Source: Nageia nagi
Lineage: Eukaryota; Pinophyta
Direction of reading: 5' to 3'
DNA length: 64,000 nucleotides
NCBI GenBank assembly: GCA_050084985.1
Contig: JBITNC010000002.1
Location: forward strand, 10,974,001 to 11,038,000
The notes below the pieces were generated by a model. It was not told the origin of the DNA. It made no database searches and was given only the letters and a program-made list of their open reading frames with translations. The position numbers and the translations under genes are program-made. This document shows positions 13,136 to 32,500 of this stretch, piece by piece (the first letter of the stretch is position 1; every line of letters begins with the position of its first letter).

Positions 13136-13345
13136 ACTATAATGTTTTAAGCATTATCCATCCACCAATGCAATGATAGCTTATGCCTTTTGTGATCAAA
13201 GATATTTCATTGATTAAAAAAGGAAAGAATCCAATTTTGCTCCTATCATCATGCGATCCAGCATAATCATTAACACCATATTTATGCAAATTGATCTCCT
13301 ATGAAATATTGTAGAGAACTTCAAGCTCAAATGCTCCTTCATATA
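13080..13345 (-). pseudogene. Ty1/copia RNase H fragment
   Basis: On the minus strand the frame reads YGVNDYAGSHDDRSKIGFF and then a PFLINEISLITKG block. It parallels the copia-type RNase H block 'GYxDADYAGDxDDRKSTSGYxFxLGxxxISWxSKKQ'. The catalytic Asp region is partly kept. No flanking copia RT or integrase is convincing, so this is a short relic. Confidence 0.55.
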
Positions 13346-14337
13346 TCTCAATACTATTTTGACCATTGTAAATGAATCTCACTATATTCTTGCATGAATG
13401 TCGCAAAACTATGTATTTAACCTTTGTTACTATTAAAAGTACTTTTTAAACATTCCATTATGCATATATGTTTCTTTCCAACAGACTTTTCCTTGTCATC
13501 ATTCTTGCAAAGATACTCACCTAATGCACAAATGGTATGGCAATAAATTTGCAATCTTTTATACCAAATTTATTAAACGTTGCTTGAGAATAACTTTTGA
13601 CAAAATTGTGTTGTCATTACTTTGACAATACTCGCTTTCCAAGGGAATAACGCATAAATCCAATTCTCGCTTACGGAGATTTGTTTAATTTGAGTTCTCA
13701 CGGTCCTCTTTCCAATATTTGTGTCATATCATTTGAAACATACACTTTCCTTTGATGTTGTTACTCGTTGATTTGTGCTTGTGCCTTGTTGATTTGATGA
13801 AGAACATTCTTTATTCAATTTATTGCTCACAAGTTATTTTATTTGCCCTTCTGAATTTTCATACATTCATCTTTCATCAAATATTTACGTGATAAAATAA
13901 TTATCTCAGTAGATTTACTAGAACGCTTTATTTGTGCTGCATACGAAATAATACCCACTGGAATGCATCTCTCTTGAAATTAAAATGTTAAAACAGACAC
14001 CAAAGCAATGAATATATTAAACGCCCAAGGCTCACATTCTAATGCATACATCTAACTAGATTCTTATCCAAACAATGCTAATTAAACTTTCTGCAGAAAA
14101 TAAAAAAGTGTTTGTCACAGTAGATCGCATAAAAAGTTTTTACTTAGTACTTCATAGCAAATATATTACTGCCTCGATAGAAGAAAACTTTTTCCACATC
14201 ACAAATACACACTGCCAGAAAATGATGAGCAGTATGTTAAGTCTTCAGGCTATCGTACAGAGTAAATAAACTTCCGTTCTCATTAGAAACCTCCAGAGAA
14301 AATCCAAAACCCAAGTATGGCTTATTGTAAACCAATC

Positions 14338-20654
<6,317 letters not shown>

Positions 20655-20965
20655 TCAATCCACGGCTCGTATTTCAAGCTTTATATGTTAATTTATTTTG
20701 TTGGGTTGAGAGGTCTTTGGTTCGAATCTGGGGACGACGTTGATGTCTCCATGTGTTCTTGAAATCAAGTCTTAGGGGTTTATATTTTTTTTTAATTTAT
20801 GATAATATTTTGTTTTGATTTTTAATGAATATTAAATAAATCATTTTTGTAGTGGTATCGCACATTCCACTTTGTTTAATTAAAAGTAAAAGGTTTTTGT
20901 ATAGGTTGATGGTTTGTTTTTTTTTTTTTTTGGAATAAAGTGGTTTAAAGTGGAGTTGTTTTCAA

Positions 20966-21591
20966 TTGATTTTTTGGGAAAATATCTAAAATATTTTTAT
21001 AATTTCATATAATATAAAAAAAAAAATTGAAATATCAAAAATATTCTTATAAATAAAAATAAAGAGAAAAAAATACATGAATAAATATGGAATAAGAAAA
21101 TTTTTATTAAACTATAAAATTACAAGGGTATTTTTGATATTACACAAAATTATGATGTTATTTTACAAAGATATTTTTATATTATCTTTCCAAAATACAT
21201 GGAAAATAATTAAACTATTCAAAAAAAATACCCTTGTAAATATAATTTATAAAAATACCCTCATAAAATACAATTTGTAAACATTATGTGAAATTATTAA
21301 ATTTAGGAAATACTTTATTAAACTATAAGTGTATTTTACAAATTATGTACATGAAAATATATTAAATATTTTATTATATTTTATTTTTATTAATAGTTTA
21401 TATGTAATATATTATATAAATTATATTATTTGTAATTTAGTAGTGGTTTTCCTATATCATATTTATTTATGTATTTGTTTTCTTTTAATTTTTATCTTCA
21501 AATATATTTTCAATATTTCAAAAAAAGTAGGGGTATTTTTGATATTATGTGAAATTATAAGGGTATTTTGGATATTTTCCCTTGATTTTTT
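20966..21591. mobile_element. MULE-type MITE (20976-21581) with 10-bp target duplication
   Basis: The element is 606 bp and AT-rich. Its ends are inverted repeats of about 44 bp beginning GGGAAAATATC; the left end differs from the right at about six positions, mostly C-to-T. It is flanked on both sides by the same 10 bases, TTGATTTTTT (20966-20975 and 21582-21591). A target duplication of 9-11 bp and inverted repeats starting with G are typical of Mutator-like elements. Internal copies of GGGTATTTTTGATATTA also occur (about 21126 and 21531). It contains no transposase, so it is non-autonomous. It lies 321 bp upstream of the CK2 alpha start codon. Confidence 0.8.
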
Positions 21592-22689
21592 TAAGTTAGT
21601 TGGTTCATCTAGTTCAATTTTTATATGATTTTTTAGCATTGCCTTTTTCAGTTTTATTGTTGTTCTTCTATTGCTCTACTAACCATGACCATTTCAAATA
21701 TAATCACTTTTGAACAAGCACCTATTTTATTTTCCCTTATTTTTTCTTCTCTGGTTTTGAATCAAGCTAGTTGTTGTTGGGTGAATTACACAAATATATA
21801 TATTGGGGAACATCTCCTATCGGATAGGAATATTGACCTTTTAATTAGAAAGACCACTCATAACAAATATTTTCCTTGGTCGTACCTCAAATGGAGAAGT
21901 GTATTATAAATACAAGGATAGCTAAACACACCTATGATCGATAAGGATAATATTCATTCTAAAAGGGAAGGATTAATTGATTCATAATCCTACCTCCTCC
22001 ATGTTGCTTTTATTCTCGATTCTTCTTAACCATGTCATTTATCCAACACCTTATGATGTTTATTCATATTCATCGCATATAAAATTTAGTTCCTTGACCT
22101 TTAGCGATTACTTGGTTTTCTTGGTGGAATGATGTCATTCCATGCACCATCACTCTCCTTCGCACTTTGAGAGTTGAATTCATTAGGTTTGGAAGCATGC
22201 TAGTATCCCTCTCAAAGCAAAGGTAGCCAAGGTCATTGTAAGACTTAAATATTACCCTTTTAGGCAATCTCTTCATAGCCATATTGTAAGCTTGAGGCAT
22301 GGAATTAAGAAATGTGAAGTCTATGAGGCACACGAAGCTCAAATTCATGCTCGACTTCATTGCCTCAAAATTATGGATAAGGTTTTTAAGGAATTATTCC
22401 AAAGACTCAAACCTTTAAGATAAGTTACTCGTACTAAAGTTATTCAAGTATAAGGGGACCATATTTCCTCAATCATAGGCATCAATTAGGCCTATATCAA
22501 TCATTATAGAGTTATCTTCACCTCTTAAAAGCTTGAAGGCTTTCATATCCAAGCGTTAGAAGAGTGTTAAATATTAACCCCAATTAAGATCTCCCTAACA
22601 TAAAAGGAATTATGTGATACACCATTAATAATGGATCATCTTGTTGATGCTCTCTCTCATGTGGCTAATGGTAAAACTCCAAGTTATAT

Positions 22690-24420
22690 GGTTTTAATGT
22701 AAATTTAATAAATAATTTTGAGATACAATTAATCAAGATTTGCTCCAAGTTTATCAAGAAGCTCTTCAGGTAGGCTCCCTTAGGAGTATCATCAATAAAG
22801 GCAATAATTACCTTCACTCTAAAACCTAGAGATCCTAATCCCATTACTAATTGGTGACTTATCACCCTGCTTAATGTTTGATATAAAATTATAGCTAAAA
22901 CTTTAGTTCTTCACCTTTAGTAGATTTTGTCTCTTATCATCATACTGGAGCAAACAAGATTCATCTAAAGTTGATATATCTTGGATAATATGGTAGCAAT
23001 ATGATAAGGTATCAAATGGGTTCATTCCATACAATAGAACATGTTTTTTTTATTAAAATTGAATTTAAAAAGGCACATGATAAAATTGAATTGTATTTTA
23101 TTCTATCTATTCTTATAGCTTTAAGGTTTAACCATACCTTTCTCAAGTTTGTAAATATGTTGTTTGAAGACGCTTTAGTAGTTTTATCCTTAAATGGTGT
23201 CCAATCTTATCCCATTGGTCTTTTTTGCTCAATTTAACAAGGCTTTTCTTTAGCCCATTCACTGATATTCATCTAAGTGGTTGGTACATTTAGGTATCTT
23301 CTAGCCCAAAAGATGGATTGAGGATCTAATAGAGGAGGAATTTATCTCCCTAGATCATTAACGCAACTAATTAATGGATATTTTACAAATGAATCTTTTA
23401 TTATCATTTACAAAGATGATCAATTAGTTTCTCATGTATTGAAAGCCCTTGATACTTTTTGTAAAGCATCATGCTAAAGTATTTAGTGGGGAAAGATGTC
23501 TTGTTACGAAAAAAATTTTCTTCCTTTTCCAAACTAGCTTTCTAATCTCTTATGAAAATGGATTTCACCTCATAAAATGTATAAGTTTTTGGACATTGCC
23601 TTTACCTTTCAAGCCATTTCTACCTAGCTTTGGGATTATATAATTCCAAAAGTGGAAAAAAAGTTGGCATACTAAGTCACAAAGAAACTTTCTCTTATTG
23701 GAAAGTTGCAAATATGTTCTAAAATTTTAGCTACAACCCATGTCCATTATTCCTTTTATTGGATCCCTTCCAAACCTTATTACAAAAAGTGAGAAAAACT
23801 TCTACAAAACTTCCTTGATTGAGAAGTTGGAAAGGGCTTAGTTTTCAAATGTTGGTCACTACCCATATTCATATCAAGATTAAAGACACCTTAATCATCT
23901 AAAGTATTTGGAAAGCATGAGAAGCACTCAAGCCTTAGCTTTATTGGAATGAAATTGGAAAATAAAAGGGAGCTTCTTTGGCATCAACTAGTATTTTGGT
24001 CTTCTATTATCTTCCACCAAGACTAACCTCTTGTGTAATCCAATGAATTCAACTATAATGCTTCTATAGAAAAGGGATTGCTAATATTATACGTTACTTC
24101 TCTTCTCATACCAAGGACTAGATTCCTTATGAGGCTTTCAAATGATTCTTCAATTTAAATTTGGATGAAAAAAGCACCTATGATACATTGCTTGATACTA
24201 TCTCATTCATTCTTTAACCTAACTAAGGGTGGCTTCAATAGTGAGCTCTTTTGAAATGCAAAGTTAATTTAGGCTACTCTTGGCTCTACCCTCATTTTCC
24301 CATAGTTCAATGACTCAACCAAAATTGGGATCTAGTTTATTCCTCCTCTAGTTGGAATCTTTATTTCATAAATATTTAGGGCCCTTACATTGAACCCAAA
24401 CAAGTTTTTTTGTTCTTGGA
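22690..24420 (+). pseudogene. LINE (non-LTR retrotransposon) reverse transcriptase remnant
   Basis: Broken plus-strand frames follow the LINE RT from block to block: an 'ITNW.LITLLNV.YKIIAK' stretch (22840-22890), the LEQTRFI region (22945-22965), then the open stretch 23001-23237 with FFIKIEFKKAHDKIELYFI and LNGVQSYPIGLFCSI. Farther on, 23640-23830 gives blocks such as KKLSLIGKLQICSKILA. The YADD box is degenerate (YKDD near 23412). In an active element this enzyme primes copying at a nicked target. Numerous stops and frame changes make it a relic; no endonuclease domain was identified. Confidence 0.7.
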
Positions 24421-26948
24421 GTCTTATTTCTTACGGGCTTCCTTTGGATCAATATTTAAAATATCTTAGGATACAAAAAACTTTATAACGCTTCTATAAA
24501 TCCCCATAAGACATCATGCATCTATTTGGGTTGTAACCCAAAGCCATGGTTGCATGGAAATGGATAGGGCCATTGTCTTGGCCTTACATGTATTCAATTC
24601 CTTTTCTTGAACACGTGTTCTTTTGGATGACCCTCTTAACTTTACCTTAACTCTACACAAAGTGTGGAACATTTTCCACATCAACATCCTCTTCCACATT
24701 TGAAAAGCTTGCAACAAGATTATTTTTGCAGAAGATGAAGCTTCAATAGTTTTTTCTTTTGCTAACAAATATTTGTTTTTTTTCTTCTTTTAAATTCTCA
24801 GCTCCAAAAGTTAAACCAAGTTGATAAAGTTACCATTGATATTAATCATTTACAAGCATTGTTGGACCATTGGGGAAATATTTTATGTGTTATTAGTTGG
24901 ATCCCCCCTAAAATTATCCTTGTGAGAACCATTAAGATCTCATGAAAGATAATGATCTAGGAGGTGACCTCCTTCGCAAGTGAGGAATGAGTTGATTAAC
25001 AAGCATTGATCTTAACTATATTTTGTTTGTAAATAAATTAATGACCAAGATGTTAGTTAATCAAGGCAACAATGAGAGGGTGGCATGTGTATAGAATCTT
25101 TGATGTCAACTAGAGGATGGGGTGATGAAGGTGGCAATGATGGCATCGATAAAGATAACCTTAATTACCCTAAAAATATTTTTAATGAGGGTGATGGATG
25201 GTATATTCCATTTCCCTCTAATTAAATGATTAAATAGAAGGAATATCAAATGATACATCCATTAATGATGCATGATGGAGATTTAATTACTTATTTTCTT
25301 ATTTAATGTATAAGTAGTTATGCCTCGGGTCTATAAAATTGTACTTTATGATTTTTGTATTTCCTAATCCATTTTGGTTATTTTGACTCCATATTAGGGT
25401 GTGATTGATCCACCCATATTTTGATTGTAAATCTTCTTATTTATTCAATATAGTCAACTTTCATTCAAAAAATAAAAATTGTACTTTCATAAAATATTTT
25501 GGAAGTTATCGATCTTACATTTTTGAGATTTTCATCTTATATTTTTTAGGTCATTGGTCTAAGATGTTTGAGGATGCTATTGTACATATTTTTAGGCCAT
25601 CATCTTAAATGTTTAAGGTTGTTGGTTCTATGTATTTTTAGATTATCATCTGAAATGTTTGAGGTCACTAATTCTATGAATTTTTAGGTTATCATATAAA
25701 ATGTCTGAGGCCATCAGTATGAGATGTTTGAGATCATTGTAAATATGAATGCATAATTTATTAATGTTAATTTCATATTTACAATAAGTTAATTTTAATT
25801 ATCTTATTTCATGAATTTATAAGAAATCTTATTAAATAACTTTTTTAAAAGAAAGTTTAAAAATTAAAATATTTTAAGTTGATTTGAAACCATTTTGAAC
25901 CGAACATCAATTTTTTTCAATTTTGATTTCACCAAATTTCCTTAAGCATAACCTTGGTCAAGCTACCACATGTCCAATCATTATTGCCACATGTTGGGTA
26001 TAGTCACTATTATGTGTGGAGTGCAATTAATGCCACAAGAATCTATATCATTTATAGGAAAAAGGGATTATGTGGGAGGACTCAATAAAGTTTGAACCTT
26101 TAACCTCCCACCTAGTAGTTGAGCGCTCTAGATAAGCGTGTTGGGGAACCAACCTCATTTAACAATTGGTGGCCATTAACTTTATTATCTCCTAACATCA
26201 TTGCCTACTGAAATCCACATGCGTATTGATCCAAACAACTATATTTTGACCATTTGATCAAAACTCCTCACGAATTTCTCAAACTTAAAATTTCTTCTTT
26301 TAACAATATCTTTGATTTCATTTATTGAAAAGAGCTAAAATTTGGACCACAAGTTCAAAATATCATTTTTTTTCAATTTCACCAAATCAAATTTATAGAA
26401 GATATCTAAAAATCCAAAAATTATGAAATTACTTTAAGCACCATAGGAAACTCTAATTCCTTCAATCAATCTTTAACATAATATCTAATAGCTTTAATAC
26501 CATGTAGAATTATGATACTATTTGATATTTGTGGAAAAATGATTAATTTTTTTATGTACGACTATTTTGTATTAAGTTTATTTTTATGATAAACTTCAAT
26601 TTCCTAACTCAATATTAAAATTAATATACGTTTATATAAAAATATGATTTATTCCACCACCCCTCTTTTTTATAATTAAAACTTTTTAATTAATTAATTT
26701 TTTTCATTAACTTTCTTATTGACTTTTCGATTGAATGTAACTTCCATTTTTTTTTTCTTTATAGATAATGTATTATTATTATTATTATTTAGTTAATAAG
26801 AATATTTATGTGGAGTTTCGGTTCAAAAAGATAAGTACCCTCGAACTATTGGAACCCGAAATTATGGCCCCTCTTTCGTACCAAGATTCATCTTCCAAGA
26901 CCAGAATACTATTGGATCTCCTGTAGTTTTGGGTTTGAATTCGCACAG
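24421..26948. other. Non-coding stretch containing a short tandem array
   Basis: Apart from the array at 25525-25740 and an (ATT)n microsatellite near 26772-26787, nothing recognisable was seen. A tRNA-like box occurs on the minus strand near 26080-26150, but not a foldable tRNA. Confidence 0.3.
25525..25740. repeat. Degenerate tandem array, unit about 27-56 bp
   Basis: The words TTTTTAGGYYATCATCTTAAA and ATGTTTGAGGTYxxT recur about five times in the same order, with substitutions and small indels. The array is in unremarkable AT-rich sequence and does not encode a protein. Confidence 0.6.
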
Positions 26949-27176
26949 ATGGGGACGTGCTTCTATGCCGTAAACAATTTCAGTGTTAAGCTGTTGAATG
27001 TAAGGAGTAATGCTAAAGTTAATATCAACAGAATTCCTCTAGTATTGGCATCATCCTCATCCATGTCCAATTTACACCAAAGGTGCCATTTTCTCTGTGC
27101 TCTTTTGTTCTGCAAGCAACTTCCTTGCTATCTGAAACTCTCTGTATATCTTATTAACATAAACGTGAGAAAGTGA
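26949..27176 (+). CDS. Possible first exon of a plant gene (transit-peptide-like)
   Basis: The frame starts MGTCFYAVNNFSVKLLNVRS and is rich in Ser, Asn, Arg and Lys, poor in acidic residues, like an organelle transit peptide. The coding exon could end at the CACCAAAG|GTGCCA donor (about 27079), before the frame turns hydrophobic. The local sequence is less AT-rich than its surroundings. No family is recognised. It could be the first exon of the gene whose large exon lies at 63271, or a chance frame. Confidence 0.25.
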   Translation: MGTCFYAVNNFSVKLLNVRSNAKVNINRIPLVLASSSSMSNLHQRCHFLCALLFCKQLPCYLKLSVYLININVRK

Positions 27177-28276
27177 ATGTCAGTCCAGTATACTGCAATT
27201 ATGTTTGGTTTTTTTAAATGAACTGATTTTGGGACAATTTTCTCTCAAAATTTGGATTGCCCAGTTGAGCTGAAAGTCCATGAAGTTGTGGGTCAGTACT
27301 GTTGGTGAGTTTTGTTACACCAAATGGCTTATAATGGTATCCCAATCATCAACTTTTAAGGACTAAGGGAGGAAAATGTCTGTTAAAAGAGTAATGGCTT
27401 GAGCACTTTCTGAATAGAAACATAGCTGCGAGGAAAGTCTGCAAGGAAAAGGAGATATTTTGAATCCTATCTTTAAGTGCATATGAAAAATTATTTTGAA
27501 GTGGTGGCTCTTGGGGCTCAGATGTTGGGGCTCAGATGCTAACCTCAAATTCTGAATTAGCTTATTCTTTAAAAATTAAAAAATGATCTTTCTATCATGT
27601 TGTTATGCTAACACATTTGGATAACAGCAATAACAGATGGCACAGAACTTAGAACTTAAGATAGCAGTAATTGCAATTTTTTGTCAACAAAGTATGTGCG
27701 TAACATACTTAGAGCGGCATCCCATGCACAGGGCTGCTACTGCTTCGATTGATATCGAGGCGCTAGTAGAAAGGGTTCCATGGAACATTCTTTTCATTAG
27801 GTACACTGTTAAACTAAAATATCTTACACCCAGAGCAGCGATATTTTAGGAAGGAAGGGGGAATTGAGATGAAGAAATATCACTAAATCTATTAAAAGGG
27901 CTGTTAAGTTTCAATGGGTTGTTTCTTGCATAAAAAATTTCTTTTGGTTTTCTTGGACTGTTTTTCTACACGCTTCCTAAAGCTCTTTCAACGGAATAGC
28001 ATCAAACCCCTTCCTTGCCTATATTGCTATTTTTATTTATTAATAAGGTAAATATATTAATAAAAAAAACAAGTTTTGAAAGGCCTTCCAGTAACCTTTT
28101 ACATAGTAAGAAGGATTCTATATTTAAATGTAGATCATAATTTAGTGGAAAATTATATTTTTTCATATCCAAAGGGAAACTGAAGCAAATTGCCCAGGTC
28201 CTTTATAGAAATGAAAACGGTATTATCATTCTGTGTATGACCATTTCATCTTCAATAAAAGTCTTAAGATATTATG

Positions 28277-29590
28277 TTAACAAAATTGTACTACTATTGC
28301 TTTCCTCCGTCTATTTACATATATGTCATCTTCCAGCTTCATGATGCGCTGCAGTTGTCCATCTTCATCTTCTTCAAATCTGAAAGTTTCCTTGTGGAAC
28401 TTGCTCTTGTGGATTGTTTTGTACACAGCTTTCCTCATTTTCTGGCGTCTATCAGGATTGCATGGTAGGATTTCAAATACTAGGCTTTTTCTTCCTTTCC
28501 TCAAAATTGCTTCAGCAAGCATTCTGTTGTGTATATCAATACTATCAGGCATTTTCACTGCTTGTCCCTTCTGTCTTTTTATGGAGTATCCTGCTCTGCA
28601 TTCTGTGCTGCTTTGTTTTGCCACTCTGAATCTCTTCGATTGTTGCTATTGCTCTAAATCAATGACCTTCCTGAGATGACCTTCATTATGTGGCTTCTCT
28701 GTTTTCCTTTTCTCTTTTTCCTATTTCTTCTAGTTCTGCTTGAAACAAGTTGTTGTGCTTCTCGTTCATCTTTCTAGATTTATCTTCCTTATGTGTGACC
28801 TCCAGAATTTTATTCTTTGTTCTCTTTCCTTTTCTTCCCCACTCTGGAAGTGAAGGTTGGTTTGGGTCTTCCATCATGCTTTGTGCTTCAGCTATTATCT
28901 GTTTGCTTCTGCTAGTAAAGGAACTTGCTTCGTTCTTAGTTTCTTTACTTCCTCTGACCTCTGAGTGGTGCTTATCCTAACTGTGTTCTTTTTTGTTTCT
29001 TATTTTTCAGAACTTGAGCCAGCGGGACATCCTGATCAATGTCTTCTATTCTTATTTTTGGATTTTCTCTTGATTGCTTGGCTAGTGCTAAATTGTAAAC
29101 TAGTCTAATTACACTATGGTGCAAGGGGACCTTAGTACGGTTTGATTTGAACTCACAAGTTGAGACTTTCATTGAGTGAAAGATGAGAAAAGGGAAATTG
29201 ATAGACTCTTGATTCCTGAAGTGATTTAGAAGTCCGAAATGATATGCAAAGACCTCTTTATGGTGACCCTCCAACATCACATACCGCTTCAGGCCCTTTA
29301 TAACCTCATCCCACAGCTTGGGAAAACTGGATCTTTCATATCCTGTTCTGTACTTCATTAATACTTCTTCAGGCTTCTCGAACTTATCTATTTCCTTCAC
29401 TTCGTTGATTTTGCTCTCTCTCTTAATCTATTTTCCTTTATCCCTCATCTGAATTGCTTCTGCAATTGTTGTAGTGCTGAATTCCACATTAAGGTTATTT
29501 GCTCTGCACTTTCCCTCATACCACAATCTTGCTACAGAGTTTGACAGCTGAGAGTCAAAGCCATTGCATGCTTTGAAAATTTATAATCTA
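28277..29590 (-). pseudogene. Broken retroelement-type extra ORF
   Basis: Three consecutive minus-strand open stretches (29400-28972, 28877-28686, 28624-28277) in different frames give a continuous coding-like region. The upstream part (about 29590-29400) reads NNLNVEFSTTTIAEAIQM. It is followed by a globular segment with FPFLIFHSMKVSTCEFKSNR, then a highly charged segment (KGKRTKNKILEV...KEDKSRKMNEK) and a basic end. I recognise no enzyme. The layout (globular part with a short 'xhxFSxxxIxxA' motif, then a charged nuclear-type region) resembles the extra ORF downstream of pol at 52844-56287 and the broken ORF at 34598-37820. Confidence 0.45.
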
Positions 29591-29599
29591 TATTATATT

Positions 29600-32500
29600 A
29601 GTGGTCCAACTTTCAATTTTTTTCCTAAGCAGCCACTGCTAAGAAAATTTATAAGCATGTCTCCATGCGACTTGGGTCTTGCAACCTATAGACTGCATAA
29701 CTGTTGATTCTTGTCAGAGCTGGCCTGCCCTTGCAGGGGACCAACACATATACCTCGTGTGCACCCAAGAGTGCTCACTGAGATTGAATTTCGCTTTTGA
29801 GGTGGCAAGTGTCCAATTGGTTGTGTAGAAGAAACGGAACATTATGTAGCTGCTTAACTAAAGGTTCTATAGTGGTATGCAATTTGTTAACACAAGCAAA
29901 TTCTTGGATGCATTTCAAAGGTTTCCAAGTCATTTCAATTATTACTTAGGTTGAAATCCCACGGAGGGGAACTATTGGAAATTTCTCAGCAGGAGACACT
30001 CCTATTTTTTTAGTTTTCTTTTTGTAGGTCATTTAGGTGAACAGGTTACGTGCAATGCTTAGAAAAATTACGAATTTGTAACAGTTAAATGATCTAATAA
30101 CATATTAAAAACACACATCCAACCATATAGAAGCTCACATTTGGAATTAAAGAGGTCCAGCAGTTGTGGCTGAGTTTCAGGCCCCCTCCTTTGCTGCTGC
30201 TGAAGTTGTCCTTCCATAAAAATGATTGCACCTTTTTTTGTAAAAAATATCTACAGTGACAGCAATTCATTTCAGCATTAGTCTTCTTGCAGAGTAAACT
30301 TTGGAGCAGTAGTCCCCTGCATGGGACCCTTACATTCAGGATATGTGTATTCTAACATGGGCACCTGATAAGTGCAGGGCTGCTCTGATCAGCTTCCTAA
30401 GCTCATTCTTGCACCAAATCCTGTTCTTCCATCTATAGAGAAGCACAAAGGTTAACCGGGGAAACTCTCATCAGATCTAAAAAAGTAACAAATCCAAAAT
30501 TCTTTGTACCTGAACATTATTTGCATAGTGCAGACTGTAGACACACAATCATGGCACCAAGAAAGAATATATACTTGGCTTTATGCTCTGAGTATATAAA
30601 TTGCCACACCAGGGTCTTTGACAGTTGATGCTCAGTCTGCCTTCTCCCCTATGAAAACAAGTCTTCGTACCTCAAGTGTTCCAAGCTAGAATCTCTAGTG
30701 TCTGGAGTTTTGTAACTAATTTGATGATCCAAGCACCATGTGATCGTATCATCATAGTTAAAAGATGTGTAGGTGGAGAAAGCCTCTTCAGATCTTGCAG
30801 CGTCCTCCATAGCCACGTGGGTAACTTTCTTATCACTGCCTTAGAAGATCCTGTTTGCCTTACATTATGGAGGTAAGGTTAAACGCAGTTCTGAATTTTC
30901 TGATTATGCAGGAGATAGTTACAATGTACCATTTGAGAAATCAATACAAGCTGCTGTGAATCCAGATCCTGTAAAATAATTGGATTATGGATAAATTACC
31001 AAAAGGTTGTTTGAAGTAGGCAGATCTTTGATGCTTTGGTGCGAGGAGGTTGGAACGAGAGTACAACTGGGAAATTTAGTCCTAGAAAAGCTATTTTTCC
31101 AGTTATTCAGGTGAGTTTTCAATGCATATATTTATGGGTAGATTGCACATTACAATGAAGACCAGGACTGGCTGTTTATGTTCTTGGGATCAAGATATGG
31201 CATTAGGGCATGGCTTTCTTTACAGATGGACTCTGTAGGAAATCAACTGTTTGTAATTGCACAACTTTAAGCTGATGACAATTCACCAAAGAGATCGATT
31301 AGAGCCTATAGGGTTGTATGCTTATGTCTACTGCTGAAATCAACAGAATTGGCCTCCAAATTATGAAAAATTTGAACCAAATCAGCAATTGTAATGTTTG
31401 AAGTTTGAACAACATCTGAACTGAATACGCATCATGGGACAGGAAATAAAAAATGAAACATAGGCACAAAGATATCAAACATACACGGCTATACCCTCTT
31501 GAATATGACTCCATGGGCAAAGATGAAAATAATTCTTTCCACTTAAAAAAATGAAAAATATACACAGCTTAGAACCTGCAAATTAACACTATGCATTAGA
31601 CCTTGCAACTGCCTTATAGACTTGGTTGTCTTTTTTGTTTCATACCTTCTATCCTCTTTGTTGATCCTTCTTCCAAATTCTTCCCAGTATTCTTGGAATG
31701 GTTAGTAACCCATGGAGTCTTGGGTTTGAGTGCCAATGTTAGAACACAATAAACTAACTCTTTAGCTTCCATCATCCCTATTAATTAGGGGATCCTCACT
31801 TGTTCATCAAGGTCATCCTGCTTGAGGGCAGGGTCAGAAACTCTTCCTGTTCAAGGGGCAGAATTCTCCCTTGTCGGTGGGACACTTTACAGGTTGCAAA
31901 GTTTGGGACCGGAACTTTGCTTGCAGAATGATCAGGGTTCTTCTCTACCTAAGGTCCTGCTCTACCTAAGGTCCTGTAGACACAAAAAAAACAGTGTATT
32001 AAAATAAATACATTTATAATGTCTGCAAAAGAAAATAGATTAGTAGCTATATACAATATAGAGATCGAGCAATTAGGATTTTGCAAATTGACAAAAAGGA
32101 GATACAAAGAATTTATTTGGATGATTGGAGATTGGAAGCTTGCTGACAGGCAACTTGTGTTTTTCGAGGCTTAACCCTAGCTGTAGTCAATCTGGATAGT
32201 TCCGGAGACGATGATTTTGAAAATGATAATTCTGAAGATGATCGTACTGAACTGATGTAAGAACTGATATGCAGACAACTTTGGAATGATCTAGCTTAAG
32301 CATGAGGGTTGCTGAGGCTCGAGACCAGAGCGTTAGTGTTCTAGGCTTGTGGTAATAAAGCACTGAGCATTTTGGGCCTGGGTGCTAGAACATTGGTTGT
32401 TCTAGTTCTAAGTGCTGGAACAATGGTGTTTTAGCCTAGATGTTTGTTTGGCCAACACTTTGCTTTTTCGGTTACTTTGATAATATTACTGCGATGAGAG

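Noticed and set aside
20679-20685. TATAAAG upstream of the CK2 start codon on the minus strand
   Set aside because: Only 25-31 bp before the ATG, which would leave almost no leader; not called as promoter.
20700-20745. GGTTCGAATCTGGGG, similar to a polymerase III B box
   Set aside because: No A box at the right distance and no body of a tRNA or SINE; too little evidence.
22070-22865. Minus-strand open frames in the LINE region
   Set aside because: Opposite-strand shadows of the decayed LINE reverse transcriptase read on plus.
26060-26150. tRNA/SINE-like boxes on the minus strand (GAGCGCTCAACTAC and GGTTCAAACTTT)
   Set aside because: The arms do not form a cloverleaf and no poly-A tail or target duplication was found; at most an old SINE trace.
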